A model generated the notes under the pieces. It did not search any database and was not told where the DNA came from. It was given only the letters and a program-made list of their open reading frames with translations. Both the position numbers and the translations under genes were made by a program. From an uncultured Clostridia bacterium (GTDB lineage Bacteria > Bacillota > Clostridia > Christensenellales > Borkfalkiaceae): a stretch of DNA of 11,250 nucleotides. The DNA is taken from NCBI GenBank assembly GCA_947632165.1, contig CANROI010000030.1, forward strand, positions 1 to 11,250, read 5' to 3'. Every line of letters begins with the position of its first letter. Positions within the stretch are counted from its first letter, which is position 1. Below, in pieces: positions 1-6,461 of this stretch.

Positions 1-357
1 CACTTCGAGAAGGGGCGGATCGTCATCATGGCGTGCGGAACGGGCAATCCCTACTGCTCCACCGATACGGCGGCGGCGCAGCGCGCCTGCGAGATCAACG
101 CCGACGTCCTCCTCATGGCGAAGAATGTGGACGGCATCTACGACAGCGACCCCAACACCCATCCGGACGCCAAGAAGTATGAAAAGCTGACCTTTTCCGA
201 GATCCTGAACCAGGGGCTCAAGGCAATGGATACGACCGCGGCGACGATGTGCATGGAGAACCGCATTCCCGTGCTCGCCTTCGCGCTCGACGAGCCCGAT
301 TCCATTCTGCGCGCCGTCTGCGGCGAGAAGCTGGGCACCCTCATCTCGAACGAATAA
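1..357 (+). CDS. pyrH: UMP kinase, C-terminal half (partial, 5' end outside window)
   Basis: UMP kinase phosphorylates UMP to UDP with ATP in the cytoplasm, in pyrimidine nucleotide synthesis. The frame is open from base 1 and gives 118 codons before TAA; family members are about 235-245 residues, so roughly the last half is present. The visible part carries the family's CGTGNPYCSTDTAA segment (usually GGTGNPFFSTDTAA), then DVLLMAKNVDGIYDSDP, the ATP-binding part of the amino acid kinase fold, and the closing LKAMDTTAATMCMENRIPV stretch. The in-frame ATG at 28 is internal, because family sequence continues upstream of it (HFEKGRIVI). It lies 34 bases before frr, the usual order tsf-pyrH-frr. 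Identity is close to certain from the motifs and the neighbours. Confidence 0.96.
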   Translation, partial: HFEKGRIVIMACGTGNPYCSTDTAAAQRACEINADVLLMAKNVDGIYDSDPNTHPDAKKYEKLTFSEILNQGLKAMDTTAATMCMENRIPVLAFALDEPDSILRAVCGEKLGTLISNE

Positions 358-391
358 AAACAAATACCAAATATAAGGACAGGGAACGATT

Positions 392-961
392 ATGGAAAAC
401 GAAAAATTGGAAGAGATCCTTCTTACGCTGGAAGAAAAGCTCGAGAAGGCGTCGAATGTCCTCAAAGAGGACTACGCTGCGATCCGCGCGGGGAGAGCCA
501 ATCCGCATGTGCTCGATAAGTTACAGGTAGAGGCGTACGGCGTCATGAGCCCGCTGCAGCAGCTCGGCAACGTCTCCGTCGCAGACGCGAGATGCCTCGT
601 CATCAGCCCTTGGGATAAGTCTTTGCTCAAGTCCATCGAAAAGGCGATCCAGGCGTCGGACATCGGCATCAACCCCTCCAACGACGGAACGGTGATCCGC
701 CTCGTGTTCCCCGAACTCACCGAGGAGCGCAGAAAAGAGCTCGTCAAACAGGTCAAGAAGATGGGCGAAGAGACGAAGGTCGCCGTCCGCAACATCCGCC
801 GCGAGGCGATGGAGGGGATCAAAAAGCTCAAGACGGGCAAGGAGATCTCCGAGGACGAGGCCTCCAATGCCGAAGTGGACGTGGAGGACACCGTCACGAA
901 GGCGATCGAGGGCGTCGAGAAGACGGTCTCCGCCAAAGAAAAGGAGCTGCTCACAATCTGA
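392..961 (+). CDS. frr: Ribosome recycling factor
   Basis: RRF works with EF-G to split the post-termination ribosome and release mRNA and tRNA. The protein is 189 residues (family about 185), begins at ATG 392 and is highly charged and helical. It contains the family landmarks AAIRAGRANPHVLDKL (near residues 29-44), the VEAYG-SPLQQLGNVSV segment of the small domain, and the long C-terminal helices with TEERRKELVKQVKKMGEE and VRNIRREAM. The ribosome site is modest (AAGGA at 375-379 and AGGG at 381-384). The stop codon TGA (959-961) shares its last base with the uppS start, so the two genes are probably translationally coupled. Nothing appears missing or altered. Confidence 0.98.
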   Translation: MENEKLEEILLTLEEKLEKASNVLKEDYAAIRAGRANPHVLDKLQVEAYGVMSPLQQLGNVSVADARCLVISPWDKSLLKSIEKAIQASDIGINPSNDGTVIRLVFPELTEERRKELVKQVKKMGEETKVAVRNIRREAMEGIKKLKTGKEISEDEASNAEVDVEDTVTKAIEGVEKTVSAKEKELLTI

Positions 962-1650
962 TGATGGAGAGGAACGGAACGCCAAAGCACGTTGCGGTGA
1001 TCATGGACGGCAACGGCCGATGGGCGCAAAAACGGCTTCTGCCCCGCAGCGCGGGTCACCGCGCGGGGCTCAAGCGGATGATCTCACTCTCCGAACACGC
1101 CTTTTCGGTGGGCGTGAAATATGTCACTCTCTTTGCCCTGTCGGCGGAGAATCTCTCCCGCCCGCAGGAGGAGCTCGATACGCTCTTTTCCCTCTTTCGG
1201 GACTATTTTTCCGGGAATACGGAGAAGCTGAAGGGGAAGGGCGTGCGTTTGCGCGTTCTCGGCGATCCGGCTTTGTTGCCCGCCGACATTGCGGAGATGA
1301 TCCGCGTCGGCGAGCGGGAGACAAGTTCCGGCAGGAACGGGACGCTCGCCATCGCCATGGGCTACGGGGGCAGGCAGGATATCCTCTCTGCGGTCAACGA
1401 GGCGGTCCGCCGCGGCAAACCGCTCGGCGCGGAAGAATTTTCCGCCCTGCTTGCAACGGCGGGGATGCCGGAGCCCGATCTCCTCATCCGTACGGGGAAG
1501 GAGAAGCGGCTCTCCAACTTTTTGCTCTGGCAATGCGCCTATACGGAGCTCTATTTTTCGGATAAACTGTTTCCCGCGTTCGGGAACGCCGATTTCGACC
1601 GCGCCCTGAAAGAGTATGCTTCGCGGGAAAGAAAATTCGGAAGGATCTGA
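961..1650 (+). CDS. uppS: Undecaprenyl diphosphate synthase (cis-prenyltransferase)
   Basis: Adds eight isoprene units in cis to farnesyl diphosphate, making the C55 lipid carrier for peptidoglycan and wall polymers. The 229-residue product is a little shorter than the usual 240-253. It starts MMERNGTPKHVAVIMDGNGRW; Asp16 is the metal/diphosphate ligand. HRAGLK, GYGGRQDI and the C-terminal RTGKEKRLSNFLLWQ follow; Arg177, Arg183, Ser185 and Glu196 sit where E. coli UppS has R194, R200, S202 and E213. In the usual S-x-E-N-W-x-R-P motif the Trp is Leu65 here (SAENLSRP). Two ATGs are possible (961 and 964). The first overlaps the frr stop by one base; AAGGAG at 941-946 is rather far, so coupling to frr is likely. 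Dxr, encoded downstream, supplies the isoprenoid precursors this enzyme uses. Confidence 0.97.
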   Translation: MMERNGTPKHVAVIMDGNGRWAQKRLLPRSAGHRAGLKRMISLSEHAFSVGVKYVTLFALSAENLSRPQEELDTLFSLFRDYFSGNTEKLKGKGVRLRVLGDPALLPADIAEMIRVGERETSSGRNGTLAIAMGYGGRQDILSAVNEAVRRGKPLGAEEFSALLATAGMPEPDLLIRTGKEKRLSNFLLWQCAYTELYFSDKLFPAFGNADFDRALKEYASRERKFGRI

Positions 1651-1680
1651 TCCCTCCGCTAAGAACAGCTGGTGACTATA

Positions 1681-2598
1681 ATGCCCAATTCCATCAAGCG
1701 GCTTTTGACCGGGATCGTGTATATCTTGTTCCTCCTCTGCTTCTTCGTGCTGAGGGTGTATTTTCACGAGCCGCTCTTCTTCGATATCGTCGTCTATATC
1801 TTCTCCGTGATCGGCACGTTCGAAATGTGCCGCGCCCTCGGCGATCGGCTCGCCCCCCTGCAGAAGGCGGTCGTGATGATCTTCTCCACGGGCTTCATCG
1901 TCTGCTACACGGTCAGCGACAGCATCTACAAATACCTGCAGAGTTTGGATGGGAGCGTCGTCAACTATTCCCCCAACCTCGCATTCGTGGTGTTCATCGC
2001 GGGCGCGGCGATCCTCTTCGGGATGCTCGTCTTCCGCCATGAGAAGACGTCGCTCTCCTCGGTGGCATACTCCATGCTCGCCTATTGCTATCCCTCCGCC
2101 TTTCTGCTGGTGCTCAGCGGCTGCAACCACATGCCCGACTATTCGGAGATCGGCATTCTCTTCGCGCTCGTGATCTGTCCTTTTTCGGACTGCTTCGCCT
2201 ACATGTTCGGGAAGTACCTCGGGAAGTTCCTGCCCGCAAAGCTGGCGCCCAACATCAGCCCGAACAAGACGCTCATCGGCGGCGCGGGCGGGCTCATCGG
2301 CGGCGCGGCGGGCGCGGTCTGCCTCTTTTTCGCCTACTACGGGCTGTTGCGCGGCTCCGATTTCAGCGATCTGCATTGGGCGAACCTCGTGTTCTTCATC
2401 GCGCTCGGCGTGCTCACCTCGGCGTTCACCGAATTGGGAGATCTTGTGGAGAGCGCCGTAAAGCGCAAACTCGGCATCAAGGATATGGGCAAGATCCTGC
2501 CCGGCCACGGCGGCATTCTCGACCGCATCGATTCCACGCTGTATGCAAGCCTGATCGTCTGCTTCGTCTTTGTCATGCGGATCATGACGTTCGGCTGA
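1681..2598 (+). CDS. cdsA: Phosphatidate cytidylyltransferase (CDP-diacylglycerol synthase)
   Basis: Integral membrane enzyme making CDP-diacylglycerol from phosphatidic acid and CTP, the branch point of phospholipid synthesis. The product is 305 residues with about eight hydrophobic segments, the first at residues 8-28. The complete CDS signature is at residues 258-284: Ser258, Lys261-Arg262, Lys267-Asp268, Pro274-x-His276-Gly-Gly, Asp281-Arg282 and Asp284, with the family spacing throughout. A glycine-rich stretch (residues about 200-215) precedes it, as in homologues. I chose ATG 1681 over the in-frame GTG at 1672: GGTGA at 1671-1675 complements the 16S 3' end and lies five bases before ATG, and it would be consumed by the GTG start. 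It follows uppS by 30 bases and precedes dxr by 76 bases. Confidence 0.96.
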   Translation: MPNSIKRLLTGIVYILFLLCFFVLRVYFHEPLFFDIVVYIFSVIGTFEMCRALGDRLAPLQKAVVMIFSTGFIVCYTVSDSIYKYLQSLDGSVVNYSPNLAFVVFIAGAAILFGMLVFRHEKTSLSSVAYSMLAYCYPSAFLLVLSGCNHMPDYSEIGILFALVICPFSDCFAYMFGKYLGKFLPAKLAPNISPNKTLIGGAGGLIGGAAGAVCLFFAYYGLLRGSDFSDLHWANLVFFIALGVLTSAFTELGDLVESAVKRKLGIKDMGKILPGHGGILDRIDSTLYASLIVCFVFVMRIMTFG

Positions 2599-2638
2599 GG
2601 CGCATACATTATATTATTCGGATATATTCGGAAACAGG

Positions 2639-2661
2639 CGTCCGCGTGCGCGGACGTTTTT
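2639..2661 (+). terminator. Hairpin plus T5 between cdsA and dxr (possible attenuator)
   Basis: A perfect 7-bp stem CGTCCGC/GCGGACG with a four-base loop GTGC is followed at once by TTTTT (2657-2661). The form is that of a short intrinsic terminator. It ends 13 bases before the dxr ATG, with the dxr ribosome site (GGAG, 2666-2669) just after the T tract. Since dxr and rseP normally belong to the same operon, it may cause partial termination rather than a full stop. The AT-rich stretch 2606-2630 upstream contains TATATT (2623-2628) but no good -35, so I do not call a dxr promoter. Confidence 0.55.
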
Positions 2662-2674
2662 CGACGGAGAAATT

Positions 2675-3754
2675 ATGACGAAGATCGCTCTCATCGGCTG
2701 TACGGGGAGCATCGGGCGGCAGGTGTGCGAGATCGTGCGCCGCCATCCCGGGCGCTTCTCTTTTTCGGCGCTCGTCTCGGCAAACGACGGCGCGGGGCTT
2801 TCCGCGCTTGGGCGGGAGTTCTCGCCCCGCATTGCCCGCCTTGCAACGGAGCCGTTCGACGGGCTGTTCGAGGGCTGCGACCTCGCGTTTATCGCGGCAA
2901 GCGGGTTTGCGGGGCTCGCCTATACGCTTGCGGCGGCGAAGTGCGTCAAGAAGATCGCCCTCGCCAACAAGGAGTCCCTCGTCTGCGGCGGGGAGCTCGT
3001 CATGCGGGAGGTCGAGGCCCGCGGGGTCGAGCTCATTCCCGTCGACAGCGAGCATTCCGCCCTGTTTCAGGCGCTCGGCTTCCGCCGGGACGCCCCCTTC
3101 GAAAAGCTCGTTCTCACGGCGAGCGGCGGCCCCTTTTTGCATCTCTCCGCAGAGGAACTCGCCCGCGTCACGCCCGAGGATGCGCTCCGGCATCCCACCT
3201 GGCGCATGGGCGCCAAGGTCACGATCGACAGCGCGACTCTGCTCAACAAGGGGTACGAGGTCATCGAGGCAAAGTGGCTCTACGGCGCCCCCTTCGAAAA
3301 GATCGAAGCGGTCGTCCATCCCGAGAGCATCGTCCATTCGCTCGTCCTGTTCAAGGACGGCGCGGCGCTCGCGCAGCTCGGTTATCCCGATATGAAGGTA
3401 CCCATCCAGCTTGCGCTCACCTATCCGGAGCGGCTCCCCTGCGAGAGGGAGCTCGACCTCGCGGCGCTCGGCGCGCTGCATTTCGAACGGCTCCCCGCGG
3501 AAAAATTCCCCTGCTTCCCGCTTGCGCTCGACGCGGGGAAGGCGGGCGGGACCTGCCCAACAGTTCTGAACGGGGCGGCGGAGGTCGCGGTCGGCGCCTA
3601 TCTGAAGGGAGGCATATCCTTTCCGCAGATCGCGGAAACTATCTCATATGCGCTCGGCGCCCTTCCGCGGGAGCGAGCCGAAAACTTCGGAGCGCTGAAA
3701 GACGCGGATCTGCGCGCGCGGGCGTGCGCAACGGAATTTATCTATGGCAAATAA
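2675..3754 (+). CDS. dxr: 1-deoxy-D-xylulose 5-phosphate reductoisomerase
   Basis: Second enzyme of the MEP pathway: NADPH-dependent conversion of DXP to 2-C-methyl-D-erythritol 4-phosphate in the cytoplasm, and the target of fosmidomycin. The protein is 359 residues, shorter than the usual 380-400. The nucleotide-binding GCTGSIG is at residues 8-14, ANKESL at 97-102, the metal ligands Asp124 and Glu126 in PVDSEHSALFQ, the flexible-loop HPTWRMG and then Glu195 in NKGYEVIEA, followed by VHPESIVHSLV and PDMKVPIQLALTYP. About 26 residues are missing from the N-terminal NADPH-binding domain relative to E. coli Dxr (Asp124 matches D150), but no catalytic residue is lost. GGAG at 2666-2669, five bases before ATG, fixes the start. 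The 3' end overlaps rseP by 11 bases. Confidence 0.97.
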   Translation: MTKIALIGCTGSIGRQVCEIVRRHPGRFSFSALVSANDGAGLSALGREFSPRIARLATEPFDGLFEGCDLAFIAASGFAGLAYTLAAAKCVKKIALANKESLVCGGELVMREVEARGVELIPVDSEHSALFQALGFRRDAPFEKLVLTASGGPFLHLSAEELARVTPEDALRHPTWRMGAKVTIDSATLLNKGYEVIEAKWLYGAPFEKIEAVVHPESIVHSLVLFKDGAALAQLGYPDMKVPIQLALTYPERLPCERELDLAALGALHFERLPAEKFPCFPLALDAGKAGGTCPTVLNGAAEVAVGAYLKGGISFPQIAETISYALGALPRERAENFGALKDADLRARACATEFIYGK

Positions 3755-4970
3755 TCTTTTGGCGGCCGCAGACGTCTTCAGGACGATCGGGTCGGTCGCG
3801 CTTGCAATCCTCATCCTGCTCGTGATGATCACCATCCACGAGTTCGGCCACTATTTGGCAGGGAAGATCTTCGGGTTCCGGATCAACGAATTTTCCATCG
3901 GGTTCGGGCCCGCCCTCTTCAAACACACGAGCAAGAAGACGGGCGAACTCTTTGCCGTGCGGCTTGTTCCGCTCGGCGGCTATTGCGCGTTTGCGGGCGA
4001 AGACGGGCTCGAAGAGGAGGAAAAAATCCCCGAGGGGAAGGACGCGGAGCCCGCGTCGGAGGCTTCCTCGGACAAAGCGCCCGAATCTTCCGAGCCCTCC
4101 GGATCTTCCGAACCGCCGAAAGACGACCGCTCCGGCTATTTCACCAACCGCCCGTGCTGGCAGCGCATCATCGTGCTTATTGCGGGCGCCGCAATGAACT
4201 ATTTGCTCGCGCTCGTGCTCATCATGATCGGCATGTTCGCCTATGGACAGCGGGTCGTCGAAGTGCGCGGCGTCGCCGGGACGGAGAACGAGCTGGAGGC
4301 GCTGCATTCCTTCCATACAGGCGATCTGCTCCTCCGCGCAGACGGGAAGGCGATCACGATGTCGGGCGACGTGCCCCTTCTGCTCAACGGCAAGAAGGCG
4401 GGCGAAGAGGTGATCTTTCTGGTCGCGGAAGAGGGCAAAACGCCCGTGGAGCGCAGCGTGATCCTTCGGGAGGACGTGAACGTCAAAAGCAGCTCAGATA
4501 CGAGCGTCTGGCGGGCGCTCGGCGTGGGGATCGAGGAGCGGGACGGTGCAAAGTATTATATGCTCGGCGACGGGAATTACCGCCTCGGCTTCTTCGAGAC
4601 GCTCGGCGGGAGCTTCGTCTATTCCTTCAAGATCGCGGGCTCCATCTTCAGGGTGCTCGGCGAACTGCTGACGGGCAAACTCGGGCTTTCGGCGGTGGGC
4701 GGCCCGGTGACGACCATCACGATGACTTCGCAGATCGTCTCGCAGGGCTTCCGCTACTTCCTCGAGATCGCGGGCTATATCGGCGTCAACCTCGCGGTGT
4801 TCAACCTTCTGCCCATTCCCGCCCTCGACGGCAGCAAGGTGATCTTCACCGCCATCGAATGGGTGCGCGGAAAGCCCATTTCCCGCAAGGTCGAGGCGAT
4901 CATCCATGCCGTCGGGTTCGTGCTCCTGCTCGGGTTCGCGGTGCTCGTCGACATTCTGCAATTTGTATAA
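3744..4970 (+). CDS. rseP: RseP/RasP family site-2 zinc metalloprotease
   Basis: Intramembrane protease (M50B family) that cuts membrane-bound anti-sigma factors and remnant signal peptides; RasP is the Bacillus counterpart. It has 408 residues. HEFGH (residues 32-36) in the first membrane helix holds the zinc ligands and catalytic Glu33; NLLPIPALDGSK (354-365) supplies the third ligand, Asp362. The PDZ region lies roughly at 172-260, with membrane segments about 142-168, 335-360 and 386-404. Between helix 1 and helix 2 there is an acidic, Ser/Glu/Pro-rich low-complexity insert (about 86-130). The usual GPxxN at the head of the second helix reads GAAMN. The start lies inside dxr (11-base overlap) with only a weak ribosome site, so translation probably depends on coupling. 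It is the last gene of this operon; a strong hairpin follows. Confidence 0.96.
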   Translation: MANNLLAAADVFRTIGSVALAILILLVMITIHEFGHYLAGKIFGFRINEFSIGFGPALFKHTSKKTGELFAVRLVPLGGYCAFAGEDGLEEEEKIPEGKDAEPASEASSDKAPESSEPSGSSEPPKDDRSGYFTNRPCWQRIIVLIAGAAMNYLLALVLIMIGMFAYGQRVVEVRGVAGTENELEALHSFHTGDLLLRADGKAITMSGDVPLLLNGKKAGEEVIFLVAEEGKTPVERSVILREDVNVKSSSDTSVWRALGVGIEERDGAKYYMLGDGNYRLGFFETLGGSFVYSFKIAGSIFRVLGELLTGKLGLSAVGGPVTTITMTSQIVSQGFRYFLEIAGYIGVNLAVFNLLPIPALDGSKVIFTAIEWVRGKPISRKVEAIIHAVGFVLLLGFAVLVDILQFV

Positions 4971-4976
4971 ATCAAA

Positions 4977-5006
4977 CCGCCCCGCCGCAAAATTGCGGCG
5001 GGGCGG
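4977..5006. terminator. Long GC hairpin between convergent rseP and thiT
   Basis: A 12-bp uninterrupted GC stem (4977-4988 with 4995-5006), extendable by two A-T pairs, has a small AT loop. Read leftward it is followed by TTTGATTTAT, a fair U-rich tail for ending thiT. Read rightward it is followed by AAATTTA, a poor tail. It lies 6 bases after the rseP stop and 22 bases beyond the thiT stop, so I take it as a shared bidirectional terminator. Confidence 0.8.
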
Positions 5007-5028
5007 AAATTTACGGGGAAGAGAGCGG

Positions 5029-6156
5029 TTATTCCTCCGGCTTCAGGTTGAATTTTCTCACCTGTTTTACGAACGAACCCGAGCAGAACAGGAACACACC
5101 GACGGCGATCGCGATCGCGATGTCCGCAAATACGAACGAATTGTACGCGAGGCTGTAGATCCACGGCTGCATTCCCTTGTCCGCCGCATATGCCGAGAAG
5201 GCGAATACGCCCGAGAGGACATGGCAAACAAAGCGCAGCGCGCTCGCGATAATCGCGCCCAGTGTAAATTGCAGCTGGGGAAGTTTTTCGAGCGCCTTCG
5301 TCTGCGCGAACATTCCCGCAAGGCCGATTGCCGAGAATGCGATCGGGTAGTCGAGCAAGAACTGCGCGGGATGGATGATCCACGGATCCTGCACCGCTTG
5401 CAGAATGCCATAGACCAGCCCCGCAAAGACACCCTTCTTCGTTCCGAACATATAGGAATAGATCATGAGGGGAAGGAGGGAGGCGAGCGTCACGGAGCCG
5501 CCCTGCGGCAGTTTGACGAACCGCACATAGGAGAGCGCAAAGCTCATCGCGATGCAGATTGCGGCATAGGCGATTGACTTCGCGTCGAAGTCGCGCTTGT
5601 CTTTTCTGCCAAGCAGAAATCCTCCCCCGACGATCAGGACAATGAGGAGGGCCGCGGAGACGTACAACACGATCTGGTTGACGGAGGACGTTTCGGAGTT
5701 AAAATAGCCGTCGTCCGAGATGTTTTGGGCGTAGTAGACGCCGAGGCAGACGAGCGCCGCAACGAGCGCCGCCCCGGCGATACAGCCCGAGAGCGTGGCA
5801 GTGAGCTTGTTCCGTTTCACCCCGACCAAAACCGTGCACGCGGCGACCGCGAGGATGAGGACGAGCAGCGGGATAAAGAGAAGGATCTCGATCCCGTCGT
5901 CCAGGAACGTCCAGATGAGGAACATCAGCCCGAGCGCGCAGGCATAGGCAATTGCCGCAAACAGACCGCATTTCAAGAAGAACTTTCTGCGGGGACTGTC
6001 TTTCAGCAGCAGTGCGCCTGCCGCAAAGCCGATCGCAAGTGCGAGCGTCAGCCAGAACGCAACGCCGCGCGCGATGTTGATCGGCGAGTCGAAGAGGGTC
6101 GGATACCAAGTGGGGGAATCCCACACGGGATCCGCAAGCAGAGCGTTGAGTAACAT
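5029..6156 (-). CDS. thiT: ThiT-type thiamine ECF transporter S component with N-terminal membrane extension
   Basis: The C-terminal half (about residues 190-375) is ThiT, the thiamine-binding S component that docks on the shared energy-coupling module EcfAA'T in the membrane. Landmarks are VKLPQGGSVTLASLLPLM (214-231), GLVYGILQ (246-253), HPAQFLLDYPIAF (262-274), RFVCHVLSG (308-316) and YNSF (338-341). Asp269-Tyr270, His312, Tyr338 and Asn339 probably line the thiamine pocket, by analogy with Lactococcus ThiT. ThiT alone is about 180-190 residues; here some 190 residues precede it, with about five hydrophobic helices (roughly 31-51, 62-84, 90-112, 118-142, 159-183) that I cannot assign. GGAGG five bases before ATG 6156 fixes the start. 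No usable start codon lies near residue 190, so the extension is part of the product. The upstream TPP riboswitch independently supports a thiamine role. Confidence 0.9.
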   Translation of the reverse strand: MLLNALLADPVWDSPTWYPTLFDSPINIARGVAFWLTLALAIGFAAGALLLKDSPRRKFFLKCGLFAAIAYACALGLMFLIWTFLDDGIEILLFIPLLVLILAVAACTVLVGVKRNKLTATLSGCIAGAALVAALVCLGVYYAQNISDDGYFNSETSSVNQIVLYVSAALLIVLIVGGGFLLGRKDKRDFDAKSIAYAAICIAMSFALSYVRFVKLPQGGSVTLASLLPLMIYSYMFGTKKGVFAGLVYGILQAVQDPWIIHPAQFLLDYPIAFSAIGLAGMFAQTKALEKLPQLQFTLGAIIASALRFVCHVLSGVFAFSAYAADKGMQPWIYSLAYNSFVFADIAIAIAVGVFLFCSGSFVKQVRKFNLKPEE

Positions 6157-6196
6157 AAATACCTCCGAGAAATTTTGTTTACCCGCCCCGAAGCGT

Positions 6197-6226
6197 AAAA
6201 AGAACCGCCCGCGAAAAAGCGGGCGG
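6197..6226 (-). terminator. Intrinsic terminator of the TPP riboswitch expression platform
   Basis: On the - strand a perfect 8-bp stem CCGCCCGC/GCGGGCGG with loop TTTTTC is followed by TTCTTTTT. It lies 20 bases after the riboswitch aptamer and about 40 bases before the thiT start. This suggests regulation by transcription termination: TPP bound, terminator forms, thiT off. A CGGGC segment in the aptamer's P4 region and CGGGCG near the 5' end of the leader could each pair with the terminator's 5' arm as an antiterminator; that pairing is inferred. Confidence 0.9.
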
Positions 6227-6246
6227 AAAAAACGTTCCTTCGAAAA

Positions 6247-6320
6247 CCTGTCTTTCGTGCAAGCATTGCCTTGCCCGATTCAAATGGTATGATCTCAGCC
6301 TTTTACGGCACCCACGACGG
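6247..6320 (-). ncRNA. TPP riboswitch (THI element) controlling thiT
   Basis: Read on the - strand, the leader has the conserved TPP-aptamer blocks in order: GGGTGCC, then GGCTGAGA (P3 closed by GCC/GGC), ACCATTTGAATCGGG for the usual ACCCTTTGAACCTGA, and a P5 hairpin CAAG-GCAATG-CTTG for CTGG-ATAATG-CCAG, closing with CACGAAAGAC. P1 can form from CCGTC with GACAGG (one bulged A). The highly conserved CUGAGA and AAUG cores are intact. It lies between the thiT promoter and an intrinsic terminator, the standard arrangement for repression by thiamine pyrophosphate. Confidence 0.93.
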
Positions 6321-6358
6321 ATAAAGTTGTGCGGGCTCTCACTGCGCCCGATGTTCCG

Positions 6359-6387
6359 ATTATAGCACAGAATTTTCTCAAAGTAAA
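6359..6387 (-). promoter_or_regulatory. Sigma-A type promoter of thiT (extended -10)
   Basis: On the - strand the -10 is a perfect TATAAT (6364-6359) preceded by TGTGC, an extended -10. The -35 is TTTACT (6387-6382), four of six matches to TTGACA, with a 17-bp spacer. Transcription should start near 6352, giving a leader of about 195 bases that carries the riboswitch and terminator. Confidence 0.85.
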
Positions 6388-6416
6388 TTGTTTTTTGGAA
6401 AAAAGTGTGCTATAAT
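6388..6416 (+). promoter_or_regulatory. Sigma-A type promoter of the yfbR-MFS unit (extended -10)
   Basis: TTGTTT (6388-6393), a 17-bp spacer and TATAAT (6411-6416), with the extension TGTGC directly before it. The start site should be near 6423, leaving a leader of about 84 bases. Its -35 directly abuts the -35 of the divergent thiT promoter, and both carry the same 11-mer TGTGCTATAAT, so the two promoters form an inverted pair. Confidence 0.85.
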
Positions 6417-6433
6417 AAAAAACACGCGGTTTG

Positions 6434-6461
6434 CGGGGTGTTTTTCCACACAAACGCCCCG
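6434..6461 (+). other. Leader hairpin in the yfbR 5' UTR
   Basis: CGGGGTGTTT (6434-6443) pairs with AAACGCCCCG (6452-6461), ten pairs including one G-U, around an eight-base loop. No T tract follows, so it is not an intrinsic terminator. The weakest of the DnaA-box-like 9-mers (6442-6450) falls across its loop. It may stabilise the mRNA 5' end; its function is unknown. Confidence 0.5.

Noticed and set aside
1084..2508. Long - strand open frame opposite uppS and cdsA
   Set aside because: A shadow of GC-rich codon use: charged, repetitive composition, no family features, and it lies fully opposite two well-supported genes.
2600..2628. Internal dxr promoter using TATATT at 2623-2628
   Set aside because: No acceptable -35 at 16-18 bp spacing (GCGCAT at the expected place), so it was not annotated.
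6417..6445. Terminator-like pairing of AAAAACAC with GTGTTTTT ahead of the yfbR leader hairpin, suggesting attenuation
   Set aside because: The 5' arm lies at or before the expected transcription start (near 6423), so most of the stem could not form in the RNA.
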